Shown here in pieces: positions 25,101 through 37,282 of a stretch of 64,000 nt of DNA. Each line of letters starts with the position of its first letter. The stretch's first letter is position 1. Origin of the DNA: Hirudo medicinalis (lineage: Eukaryota > Annelida > Clitellata > Hirudinida > Hirudinidae); assembly GCA_011800805.1 (NCBI GenBank), contig MPNW01000277.1, forward strand, positions 151,781-215,780, given 5' to 3'. Below the pieces are notes generated by a model. That model was not told the origin of the DNA. It saw nothing but the letters and a program-made list of their open reading frames with translations, and searched no databases. The position numbers were made by a program, and so were the translations under genes.

Positions 25101-26828
25101 TCTGGCTATGAGCCGGAGAGCGAGACGTAGAGCGCCTCGGGTAAGGCCTCTTCCTATCCTGCCTGGAAGCCCTGAACGAGGCGGAATTGACGTCTTTGGA
25201 CGCCGGCATCGACGAGGCGTTCTTCGGAGGAGACCTCTGCTCCTCCCTAAATGTTCCCCTGACATCCTTTCTCGAGGTCGATTTGGAAGCCGACGAGGTC
25301 TTGTTGTTGCCGGTGGAATGCCTTGACTCTCCGTGACTGTTGGCCTTCGACGACGAGCTGCTTTCTGAGGCAGAAAAAACAATCACAATTTGTGAGGTTC
25401 TATGTGTGACATTCGAATGTCATTTAAATTTTTATCAGCCAATGTATGGCGGCATCATAAATTTAAAGAAATAATTTGGTCTACGAGGGAGAATTAAGTT
25501 TCTCAACTGTGATTGGATTCGGTTTGAAACTAATTTGTTTAGTCAAAGACTGGTTTAATTAACAAAGCAGTGAGTGTTTCACAAAAATTAACATTTTTCA
25601 TTAAAATAAACACAATCCAAAGAATGAACTCGATATACATTTCTATATGTAATTAGCACATTACCACGATCATACTTACGTCTCATGATTGTTTTCGATA
25701 TTAATTTTTGAATGACATTTCTTAACTAAATTCAGTTAAATGTCACAAAATTTCATCCATTAGCTGTCGATAAATTCATTCGAAAGAAGAATAACAAGGC
25801 AGCAAACATACTTGATCGATCGGAAGCATCGTGCTGTACTTTGTCACTATTTCTCGTGGATGTTGAATTCCTAAAAGCATTAAAAATTCACCTTCATCAA
25901 TTGCATGTCCAACTCAAGAAACTGAAACAACAATCAATCTTATCTCTGACATGCTCCCGAAACTACATCCAAAGTAAACAGTCATGCAATGAATCTAAAA
26001 GCATCATCATGATCATCAAATCAATAAAATCACTGCAGTACTAACTCTTCGATCCAACAATCAGGCTTCTCCCACTGAGATACCTCGGTCCTGCAGTTGT
26101 AGAAATACCTCTTCCCAGACTTGCTGATGTGTTCGCTCCAGTCGCCGCAAACTCTTTCCGCCAACCTGTGCACCTGGAATGAGATCAACGTTTACTTGAA
26201 ACGCACCAATGTCAACATGCATCTGTAAATTATCAAGTGACTACCTCAGATTTGTGATCCTTGTGCTTCTGTTCTTTGGTTTTTGAGTCTCTGTTGTCAA
26301 TATCTTCGTAATTATGCCTCTCTATTGAACGGGCAAAATAATCGTCAGCAACACCATCTTACATTTTAAGAAATTAATCAAAACGAAGTAATGTGAACAA
26401 GTGCATTTATGTAATTTGAACCTCTTGGTTTGTTGTCGTAGTGACCAGACCTAGAGTGGAAGGATCTTGGACTGTTACTACGTCGCCTGTGATCAAAGCT
26501 GTCAAACTTTGAGGCTTTACGTTCAGTGTACTTGGTGGAGTGACTGTTTGACAAACCTTTATCTTTTGGTAATATCTGCGAAAAACATTCAAACAGTTGA
26601 GAAATGAGGCTTTCACGGAAACCATTTGCACACGGCATGTAACCTTTACGCGACAATCATAACTTACCTCTGGTTGATTCAAATCTCGATATCTGTAAAA
26701 ATATCTTAAGCTGTAAATTTAATTGACAGTTTAGAATGGATTAGAATGTTATGTAAACAGAAGACCAATGTTTAATGTGATCATAACATCAACATACCCA
26801 TCGTCTAAGCGGGCAACTTTTCTAGCAT
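22111..26828 (-). CDS. WAC: WAC homologue: WW-domain adaptor with coiled coil
   Basis: Twelve minus-strand exons: 26828-26797, 26692-26668, 26575-26422, 26321-26245, 26173-26046, 25870-25812, 25364-24897, 24739-24011, 23527-23242, 23152-22960, 22828-22701, 22456-22111. They sum to 2625 nt (874 aa; human WAC is 647). The WW domain (about residues 107-138) reads [20 protein letters not shown] followed by VSQWEKP. A Ser/Arg-rich region, a Gln-rich block with [12 protein letters not shown], and the conserved C-terminal block [17 protein letters not shown] then [18 protein letters not shown] lead into the coiled coil. In mammals WAC links RNF20/40 to RNA polymerase II for H2B ubiquitination and affects autophagy and Golgi assembly. 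Unlike the vertebrate protein it continues for about 100 Pro-rich residues. The start chosen is the in-frame ATG; a better-conserved start ten bases upstream is out of frame by one base. Confidence 0.92.
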
Positions 26829-26838
26829 GCATTACCAT

Positions 26839-28133
26839 TAGGCGATGAATTTTACTTTTCAAAGCAAATTAAATTATGAATTTCAACACAAATTCAGTTG
26901 TTTTCTATCAAATATTACCAAATCGCTTCGAGCTTCAAAAAATATAACCGAACGCCATCTTAGCTTAGCCCAAAGATAGGTATTAAAGAGTGGCGCTGAT
27001 TAGTTTTAAAATTTATCTATTTATAGTTCCTCAATTGGAGAAAACATTCAAGTTGTTTTAAATAATTTTTAAAACTAACCACTCTTTAAAAGTGACATTT
27101 CATATATATTTCTTGTCTTCACGGCAATTAGTTTCCAGACTTTTTTCTGCTTGATTGTTTTTTTGCATTGGCATTTGCATATTTATTCTGATTTTGTCTC
27201 ACAATTTAAATCACATCATTGTAGCCCACATCCTATTATTCAATAACTGATTAATCGTGACGGCATGTCGTTACCACGGATAATGACCAATCATGAAAAA
27301 GTTCGGAAATAAAGTTGCGGTAACCAAAATAATGCTGAGCTAAATATGCCATTTTAAAATTACTCTAAATAAAAATCTCTTTCTGGAAATTGGTTGAACA
27401 AAATTAGTTGTACGTTATGTGGATTATATTTATTTTTGATACTATTTATTATATTATAAGGCCTATTTTATCATTTCTGACATTGCAAGCTGAGAGTAAT
27501 TCCCAAAACTTTGCAAGTCCTTAACATATAAATAACCAATCTCTAAATATAAGTAGATAATCAACTTATGATACCCAACAAATACATTGAACCATAGAGT
27601 GAAAATGGGACTTAATTCTTCATCGAGCTATCTGAAATGGCACAGCTCAGCGACCTCACCCCATCCCCAAGGGTTACGCCATGTGATCTCATGAACATTC
27701 CATAATCAACTTTAGGAACCTAAATCTCGTAAACACTACTAAGCTTCAGAACACTATCTCAAGGCCCGAGTTTTATTTCTGAACAACAACCACAATTTAG
27801 CCGAGTCACAGAACCATCGGGCGTTATATAATATCATATAACTTTAATTTTGTGCGCTAAATCATTTTTTCAGAAAGTTTTGTCTTAAATACGCCTGGAG
27901 ATGAAATAAAGACGCTTTGATTCTTTCTTTCAATAGAGTAAATTCTGACATCATGGGAAGTTTTAAAAAAATTGAAAAATAATGTTAAATAGACCAAGAA
28001 TACAAACGCATTGGAAATTGAAACATACTCCAAGAGGGAAGAACGAGCATCACTAACATCTACATTTCAGTCGGTACTGGAAAAACGTCAACAGACGACA
28101 CTAATTGCACTGCTTTTGAAAAATCCACAACAC
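26839..28133. other. Intergenic DNA between WAC and hyccin
   Basis: AT-rich unique sequence. It should contain the WAC promoter (just above 26838) and the hyccin 3' flank. No coding exon or clear repeat was seen. Confidence 0.4.
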
Positions 28134-28139
28134 TTTATT
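28134..28139 (-). terminator. Candidate hyccin poly(A) signal AATAAA
   Basis: TTTATT on the plus strand reads AATAAA on the gene strand, 335 bases past the stop. A second AATAAA overlaps the stop codon itself at 28472-28477. Confidence 0.4.
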
Positions 28140-28473
28140 GCAAAATGTCGGTATGTAGATGCTAGCTAGGCTTAAAGATGACAAGGGCAGGAGACCATTG
28201 ATGGTCATGTCGGTGAGACTTTGTGTATCGTCTGCATCAAAGGACGAGGTAGACATTCTGGATAAGCAGGATGCAAGACCTACGATCATTGCTAAAACTA
28301 TGTCTTGTCTTTGGAAGAGAAATTGATACAAACGGAGTCGATACAAATGCAGTTGATACAGTTCCAGTATCGAGTCCGACGACAGATTGTTATTGTGATT
28401 ACATAATTAATCCTTGTAACCAGTCTGGTCATTATTGTGCCATCCTCTCCGCAGATGATATCTAATTATATCT

Positions 28474-30549
28474 TTATTCACGGATTAGTCTCTTCGATTC
28501 TACGGCATTCTGTTCCAGACCATGGTTCTCATCATCAACATCATCATCATCATCAACATCTTCAGAGGCATCACCTTTGTTGGTGACCGGAGCGGCCAGG
28601 CGTGGGATGCTGTCTCTCCTCTCGAGCAGGGGCATATCCGACGACGTTACTTCTTCGTCAATGTCGTCGGCTTCTTTTGTGCTTTTCACCTTATCTGAAT
28701 CGTACCTGTTGAGTGTCTGACGAGCACCAGGTTCCACTTGGGTGCACTCCTTTGCATCCACGTTATTGGCAAATGTGATGTGTCTGAGTAGCAACTGACT
28801 TCTCCCGATCTGATTCTGGAAACTCGCCATGCTGTTCCCGATCGATGTCTGCCTGGTTTTCGTGTTGACCAAAGCGTCGGATTCATTGTTAATCTCATCA
28901 GTTTCATCCTGACACTCGACTTGTTCATCGTCTTCTTCTTCATCCTCATCATCGACGTCACTCTTTGTCACCTCATTCCTTTCCTGAATGACATCCTTGG
29001 AGAGATAGGAAGAGACGGAGAGAGAGTGCTTCGGGGACGTCGAAGAGCCGGACGAGGGGGCTCGTTTCAGGTGCTTTCTCCGCAGCTTGCTGCCCTTCGA
29101 CTTGTGCTTTTTGTCCGCCTTGGAGACCGGCAGGTTTGGGGAGGTCTCGGAACTGTCCAGTTGGGAGAAGTAAGGAGTTATCGATATCGTGTCCCTCTTG
29201 GTCAGGAACTCCAGTCTTGCCATGGAGGCAGCAGAAGAAGAGGTGGTTGAGGTCTGCTGCTCGCTCTTGAAAGGATTCTTCAGAGCCTTCTTGGCAATGG
29301 AAAACTGAATCCCCGACTGAGACGGAGGCGAGAGGCTCGCAGACACGATGAACTTTTCCTCTTCCTTCCTCTCTGCGTCGTCTTTCCTCTTTGCCATGGG
29401 AATGTGAAAGACTTTCGAGATGACAGACTTCTGCCTCATCTTCACGGCCATCGATGGCTCCTCGCCGATCGCCATCCCGAACGGCGAGTGACCAGCCGGA
29501 TTCGACGTCTCTTTCCCAACGTCTTTGACTTCAATGTCCTCTGTAAATAAACGTCCAATTATTGTGGGAAGCAACACTTTAACACAAACACTCGTTTTCT
29601 TACGGAAATGCTAAAAATTGTTTAAATATTGGGAGAAATTAAATTCCCAAGTTTATCTGATTACATTTCATTTCGTGAATTTATAATCTGCTCGAGCAAC
29701 TTCTTAAAATCCGATAATAAAATATTTAACCTTTAAAATACAAACTAAACGAATTAAGGAGACAAAGTGATTAAATTAGTTCAAACAAATTGAATCTAGC
29801 ATGCAAAAAATGAATTCAAGCATTTAAATGGCAAAACAATCAAAGAAATATTTTCGAGAAGCCTAAAGAAAGCCATAAGAGAACATAGCAAAACTAGCAG
29901 CAAAACAGTAACAACGACCCTTACGGAAGGTCGCAGCCCCCATAAGGTCATCCAATCACAGAAAGAGGTCAGAATAAAGCCATGCTTCGAGTTCCAAAAT
30001 GCTCGAAAAGTCAACTGCCCGAGGTCACTGAGGGGATGTTTGGACATCTGTTCGGGCTCGTTGGAAAATATTATTTTGCGAAACGAGGGGAAACAAAACT
30101 TTCGTGCAATCGACAAAAGAATTTTTGGCCGGACTGCGTTTCGAAGTCAAGTTTCCTGAAATGCTTCAATCTCACGATCGATTGGATAATCATTCGCAAT
30201 CATCAGCATCATCATCTTCTGTGCACCAATAAACCATTTTTGTAGGAGGCATTAATAGTGCTGATTCGTCAAGTAATAACACAAATCGACACATGCACCG
30301 ACATCATCATCATCATCACCATCACCATCATCATCATCATGACAACCCACCACTTAAAACTTCTTCCTAAAGTACATCATGTTCTTAAAATCAGTGTTGT
30401 TGTTGGCTCGAGTGGACTCCTGTTTGACTGCACAACAACAAAACATCATTTCTTTTGCTAAACCAGTAACCAGCCTAGTCAACCAGCCAAATATAAGGCA
30501 CTGGCAGTGAATGGCCAATTAAACAATGGATGATGAAAATAATAACAAC

Positions 30550-30625
<76 letters not shown>

Positions 30626-33510
30626 AGAATAATAATAATAATGACGATGGATGATGACCTAATTAAAAAAAGCATGCAAAGAAGCACTAACAATGTTAAC
30701 AGGCCACTAATAACAGAAAATGACTGGAAGGTCGGTTCACCACCACAACGAGGTGGCAATGGCAATCCAGACCTCCCATTTAAAGCAAATAATTAATTAA
30801 TTACTATGTAAACGACTAATTAACTTCTAATAATAAATAAATAAATTGAATTTAATACAAAAAGCATGTTTAAAATATCTACGATGCAGGACGCAAATGC
30901 AGAGATGAGACGAGACCAAACGTGGCATTCAAAAACCGAGCCGCCGAGCACCGGCTCGTCTGCTCATTTCAGGCGCCAAGACGAAGGTTACCGGGGAGAA
31001 TGTGGGGCTTGAAGGAGGCGCCCGTTATGGCATCCTTATTGGTAGGGGGCGGGACGGTGATGGTGAGCTCGAGGGGGCTCAAGTTCATCTTGCCCTCCGT
31101 TTTGCCCTGGGAGTGTAGCAAGTTGTAGACTGCACTGGTGGCCTAGGCAAGTTGGATGGCAGGTTAGTGATGATGATAATGATGATGATGATCATGATGA
31201 AGTAATATTTTGAGGAACGAATCTTCAATACAATTTTAAGTGTGAAGTATCATCATCATCATCATCACCACCACCACCACGACCAGCTTAGTGTCAATCT
31301 GTAATGCTAATTACAATCAACATTGTGATGCTAATTTATGCAGACTTTTGTGGATAAAAAAAACAGGAGCCGTTCATTATTATTCGCAGGAAGCCATCTT
31401 TTATTGGTTGGCCGATCGGATGCAGATCGACGATGTCAACGATTTAATTACCAACACTACTATCATAACCCCGTTCATAATTATTATAAATAAATAAATA
31501 CGTAAATAAAATGAAATCCATACTTCTCAATCATGCAAACTATCATTCCGACAGCAACAGCGACGGCTTCGTTTGAAGAAAGTTAATAATAGATTGCAAA
31601 AATTTAAAAATAGAAATAGGCCAATGTCATCGTCCAACCAGGATGGAGTGTGGCAGGAGGTCATAAATGGCTCTGAAGTAGAGGCTCTCCAGGGCCAGGT
31701 AACCCTCGTCGGGCAGATCGTTGTACCTGTACGAGTGGTATTAGTGCGATCATCACCATCACCTTAACCATAACATCGATGATGATGATGATTACAATGA
31801 TAATGCAATCATCATCATAATCTTAACCGTCATATCCGTGGTGATAATGATTATAATGATGATGTAATCTTTGTTATCACCTTGAGCACAATATCCAGGA
31901 GGGTAATGATTACAATGATATGCCTATTGGCATTTCAACTGTAATGAATACCACAACCAGCACAGGTGACTGACTAACATGATGAAGAAGACAGCATGCA
32001 GAAGTTGAGAGATGAGATCTTCGCTGACGGGGAGTGACGGGAGGAGTGACGACGACGGAGGATTTGCTCTGACATCAGATTTGAACTTCGAGAACCTGGA
32101 TTACCACCGTCACGGTCTTCGTAAATATCGACGCCATACTGTAGTCATCGCGACAACCACCACCATCATCATCGTCATCATCATCATCATCATCGACAGA
32201 TGTCAGACGTCATACCTTGGCAGTGAAAACGGAAAGAATGAAGGTGTGGAGGAGACCGTCGACGTGTTGATCCTGTGCACGGTGGGCTTTATGAACCTGG
32301 TCAATAGGTCGACGATGTCATCAGTGGAACTTCATCGTCATCCACAGAAATGCAAGCTAAACAGTCTTTCCAGACATTCCGGGCAGGCAATTATTGTTAC
32401 ATCCACCAGGAAGATAAGCTGAGCATCATTGCCATCATCATCATCATCATCATCAGCATCATCAGCATGTTCACTGAGACAGTAAAATGCAGCATGATAA
32501 ACAAGCATAACTCTTTGCCACTACACTACATCACCACCACTATCACTATCACCGCCATCATCATTATCATCACCATCATCTTCCAAGAGAGCAAACATAA
32601 AAGTGTGAGCAAATATGGTGTTGCTCCATGGAAGAAATCAAACGTCGAACATCGCAAACAAAACATAAAAACATTTCCAGCTTCCAAAAAGAATAACATT
32701 TCTGAGCCATCAGTGGTAGGTTGTAATGATGATGATGCTTATGATGATGATAATGCTCATTATAACGATGATGCTTATGCTAATGATAATGCTTGTTATG
32801 GCGATGGTGATGCTTATGATGATGATGATGATAATGCTTGTTATGACGATGATGCTTATGATATGATGGTGATGAATAATGGTGATAAAGTAATCCCAAC
32901 CGATTCCCTCCAAGCTCACTCGTGCGCGGATGAGCGAGCGCAGAGCTTAGATCCAATAATGAAGACAACACAAAGTACATAACAAATGTAACTCACCCAC
33001 CCTGCTCAAGAAGAAAAAGAAAACATTCCAAAACATCGCAATCGTTTAAACAATAGTTTTAAACGAACGAGCGAACGAACTAATTAATCACCAAACAAGT
33101 CACTCGTATTTTCTCCTCTCTTTTCTTTAAGAAAAACATTTGAAAGTCAAAAACTCTGAAACTCACAAAGTACAAAGATGGCAGACGTCCAGGTGGGAGA
33201 CGCTGGAATAGAACGCGATGTCGTGGTTGTACCTCATCAAGGAGTGGCTGATTATCTGCAGCCTGGAATTCAATCATGGCCGAAATCGATGATTTCAAAG
33301 TCGACGAGAAAGAGATAGGCGCGCGGATTAACATATTTTATGATAACGAGCGGAATATCTTGCGATCGTTTTGCCGTTGGTAAAAACGGCTGGCGTTAAT
33401 AAAGCATTATCCAGTTTTTTGTCGGTGTTACATGCTTTACAATTACTTGATGGATCAAATAAATGACATTGAGAGATGTCATTAGGCTCATTGCTTAACT
33501 TATTAATATA

Positions 33511-33562
<52 letters not shown>

Positions 33563-36500
33563 TAATAATAATAATAATAACATTAAACTAATACTTCACA
33601 TCGCCATTACACAATCCCCATCCTCCTGGCTCCACAAAGCTGACCAAGCATGGCCTAACCCACTCCATGATGTCATTACTAACAATGCCATATTCCTCAA
33701 AGAAAGAAAAGGCAGAAAGGAGAAGCGAACCTGTTCCTATTGGTGATGCTGTCGACATGTTCGAGGTTGTGGCAGTGATGGACTGCCTTTTCCTGGAACT
33801 TCTCGAGGGTGATCTTGGTCAGCCGGGTCGGAAAGTCCGAGTGCACGGGCTGATCGGAGGGTAATCAATCGCGATCGATTACAATGGATTACAATCGATC
33901 GAGCTCGTGATACGTCGACTACAAGCGATAACTCGAAGCTGCTATCATTAATTAACGGATATAATTAATTAATGATATAATTAACGATTAGCAACCGATC
34001 GACGAACGAAGAAAGTGAAAAGCATGGTTGCTTCAAAAACGGCCTTTAAAATTTTCCAAACCTCCTTCCAAAAAAGCAGTTTTGAAAATGTCACTCATAA
34101 TTTATTGAAAACAACTTAGAACCAAATTTTCACAGGATAACAGCACAACTTTCATAATTAATTGTTGAAATGGAGAATGAAACTAAAATTCCCATTTGCC
34201 AAAAATATTCGCAAGCTTCGAAACGCTAACCACGGATGCCGCACGAGGATTCCGTTACTCCGACTCGATGGGATGCGGACTCGCATCCAAGCCGGCTCGT
34301 AGATCTGGCGTTCAAAACCCAGCCTAGCGTATCCATTGTGAATGATGCAATAATATAATACTATTCGATAATCATGTAATAATTATCAACTGAATTTTAT
34401 CGCAATTAGATATTTGGAATCAACGTGAAGATTATCTTGAAGAGATATCTTACTGGGGTGATAACAGAGAATGTGATTGTTGTCAGCAAAGAATGTAACC
34501 TATTGTAATTGTTATCACAAAGAATGTAATGTAATGCAATTGTTGACAACAAATGGCTCACGCTGTGATAGACAGAAGCAATGTTGAGGAAGGAAGAAGG
34601 CGGAGTCTTGTCGATCAAATATTCCTCTTGCGACTTGGCAGCATCCTGTTGAGAGAAATTATTAATAATATTATATTATAACTAATTAAAAATAATAATA
34701 TTATAACCAATTAACTAATGCTACTGATAATCACACCAATTTATGCTATCAAGGCATTCATTACAGTTGCCATCTTGACGGTCAATATTATTTATATTGT
34801 CATCATCATCATCATCATCATTATTATTATTGTCATTGTTGTTATTTTTATTGTTGTTATTATTGTTATTAATGTTATTGTTATCATTGTTGTTGTTAAT
34901 GTTGTTGTTATTATTATTGTTGTTAATGTTGTTGTAATGTCATGAATAATGAATTCCATCAATAGTCGTTCTTTGAAAGGTCATCGTGGATGTCATCGAT
35001 TGTCAGAGGTATTCTTAATCCTCAAATAGAAGACTGAGGTTATTCAGTGCAACAACAACACCAATGAATACAATGTGTATTAAAGTTATCATTTCAAGCT
35101 ATCATAAAATAACTATTTAATAATAATAATAACAATAATAATCATAAAAAAGCTCTAGCTAATCATGTCATGATGCTATTAGAACAAAATGTGATGATTG
35201 TGATGACGACGGCGATGATGATCCTCAAATGATTCAAGTTCTAATTGTTCTCAAAAGGTTGTTAAAACTCTGACTGATTTAATTATTCTTTTAATTTCAG
35301 CTCACATTCAACAGAATTTCATTTGCATCAAATGCAAGCAGACAACAACAACAACAGCAACAACAACAACAACAACAACAACAACAGTGGCAGCAACAGC
35401 AACAACAATGCATGCAAAGAAAACGTCAATTATGGCGACGGTGACGAAAATAATAAATCGACCGTACAGACGAAATTCAAAAGTAAAATTTTCGTCGACT
35501 TTAAGAAAAACAATCTGCAAAAATGGGGACTGCCTGACAACAGTGTAAGTTTGCACTTCTCAAAGCCCATCGACAACACCTTCCTTAGAAACACGTACTG
35601 ATGTTTTCACATATTTTCTATGTTTTTTTTTGCAAAATAAAAGAAAACTCGAACTAAAAAGACGATCGTGACGACGTCTTTAATGAGCGTCGAAAGTTGA
35701 AACAAGGAAGTCACTCACGATGTTGTAAATTCCCAACAACAAAGCTTCGATGCTGGCACCGCTTTTCTGGGAAAATAAAAAATTGTTCACGGTCGGTCGA
35801 ACTCGAATTTGGAATTCCTCAAAACATTCGAAACACAAACAAAGCTCCGTCGACTTATCTCATAATTAATCATATTACAATTAATGAAGACCATCACTCT
35901 CTCAAATCTCTCAAATATTCAAATAAATGCTAAATATTTATAGAAAGTTTTATTAGTAAATTAAGATGTAATTATTATTTTCTAGTTCATTTTTAGTTTT
36001 TCTGACGAGCAATAAATATTTGGAAACATGAAACATTGTGGATGCTTTGGAGAATTAATTTTCGAGGCTTTAATCGATAAAGCAGACATCCGAACAAGAG
36101 TCTTGACTCAAAACATGTCTGTTAATTGTATCACAATTACATTTACATGCAGGACATTTAAGATCGAGTCAGACCGATAAATATTTGTTAATTACATAAT
36201 AAGAGATAAATTCAAAAACTCACATGATCCGTCGAATAGATGGAATGAAAATAATTGTAGAGGATGCTCGGTAGAAATTCCAGTGCAAAACGCTGGAGTA
36301 AGTCATTGTCAAGTCTGTAGAAGCTGAATAACTGATGGATCACAGGATCCAACTTCTGGAAGCAAAGCAATCGAGATTTGTTTAAGATTAAGAGATAACT
36401 TTAAGATTTTCTGATGGTTTTTATGTAATTCTTCAAAAGATAATTAAAATTTGAACCATTTAAATTATTGCACATAATCTACAGTTGAAGGTTTATGAAT

Positions 36501-36886
36501 GACATATCTTGGGACACTCGAACATAAAATATTATCAAATAAATTTACCTATTTACATCATCGTGGTTCATGAATCTTGATCAAAATATCTAAAGACACT
36601 TCAAGAATGGTAACGTTCTTTTAGAAATACTGCCACAAAGGATTTATTGTCGAATAAAAAGGTGACTCACTTCAGGATTTTTTTCACCTTTTAGCAATTT
36701 GAAAAGTTCGCTTTTCAAATGTCCATCTCCGACTATCTTCTTGGAAAAATCATGAATCTCTTGTGAACTCAAACCCTACAAATTTTACCGGGTTAAAAAG
36801 AAATTGCCGAATCTTCGCGTCGCTGACATAAAATAAGCATGAAACTTCATTACTTTGAAGTCAGTAAGCCAAGATGCAACTGCCAT
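28474..36886 (-). CDS. HYCC1: Hyccin (FAM126) homologue: subunit of the plasma-membrane PI4KIIIalpha complex
   Basis: Twelve minus-strand exons: 36886-36854, 36775-36671, 36355-36224, 35766-35719, 34645-34562, 33849-33731, 33262-33167, 32296-32216, 32095-31979, 31726-31639, 31142-30992, 29540-28474. They sum to 1719 nt (572 aa). The hyccin domain (about residues 1-218) keeps WLTDFK, DPVIHQLFSFYR, LEFLPSILYNYF, SIEALLLGIYN, MRYNHDIAFYSSVSHLDVC and YNDLPDEGYLALESLYFRAI in family order. The large last exon encodes a low-complexity Ser/Glu/Asp-rich tail with little conservation and poly-Asp runs. In vertebrates hyccin with TTC7 and EFR3 stabilises PI4KA at the plasma membrane for PI4P production. 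The start MAVASWLTDFK sits near the family start. The symbol is the vertebrate one; animals with a single copy are co-orthologous to HYCC1 and HYCC2. It is divergent from UBE2G2. Confidence 0.92.
30541..30640. repeat. (AAT)n microsatellite
   Basis: About 100 bases of nearly pure AAT inside hyccin intron 11. Confidence 0.95.
31169..31270. repeat. Paired GAT and ATC tracts (inverted) in hyccin intron 10
   Basis: A GAT block at 31169-31198 faces an ATC block at 31249-31270. At least 12 bases of 31181-31192 are perfectly complementary to part of the second block. On the sense strand the ATC arm lies next to the exon 11 acceptor. Confidence 0.8.
32410..32880. repeat. ATC tracts followed by GAT tracts in hyccin intron 7
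   Basis: ATC-type units at about 32423-32580 and GAT-type units at about 32726-32880 lie in the same intron in opposite orientation, so they can pair. Confidence 0.75.
33505..33583. repeat. (AAT)n microsatellite
   Basis: Nearly pure AAT units in hyccin intron 6. Confidence 0.93.
34797..34940. repeat. ATC/ATT/GTT trinucleotide tract
   Basis: Mixed triplets in hyccin intron 4. A (CAA)n block at about 35341-35405 in the same intron makes a spurious Asn-rich frame. Confidence 0.8.
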
Positions 36887-37282
36887 AATAATAAAGGAGG
36901 AGGTATCTGTCCACAATTCATCACACTGTCTTGCCGGCAGTGAGGTAATACGTTTAGTTCTGTAGCTGTCAAAACACGCTATTCTCGCCCAGGAGTCTGA
37001 GAGTAGGAAAGCAGACGAGGGCAAAGCGCCACCGCTTCTGGTGAAATTTTAATTAATTTATTTAGAACCAGAGACTCGAATGTACTCTTATTTTCCAGAA
37101 GCGTCCAGGGAAGATAGTGTTAGTGAACGCTGACTGGAGATTCAAATACATAAACATTAGCATTAAAAACCAAGAACATCTGATAAAATGTAAACATTCT
37201 TTACCTATCGTTTCGCTATCTTCTAATACCGCTCGCTCGGTTTCTAATCGGTCTCAGCTCCTTATTTTTGCTAAATTAAAGA
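36887..37282. promoter_or_regulatory. Short divergent (bidirectional) promoter, hyccin / UBE2G2
   Basis: Only 396 bases separate the hyccin ATG (minus, 36886) and the UBE2G2 ATG (plus, 37283). No TATA box at a canonical position is obvious. Both genes are housekeeping types, which often share such promoters; joint control is inference. Confidence 0.55.

Noticed and set aside
35323..35601. Plus-strand Asn-rich ORF (92 codons)
   Set aside because: Encoded by a CAA repeat inside hyccin intron 4; no splice or homology support. The non-repeat part is short.
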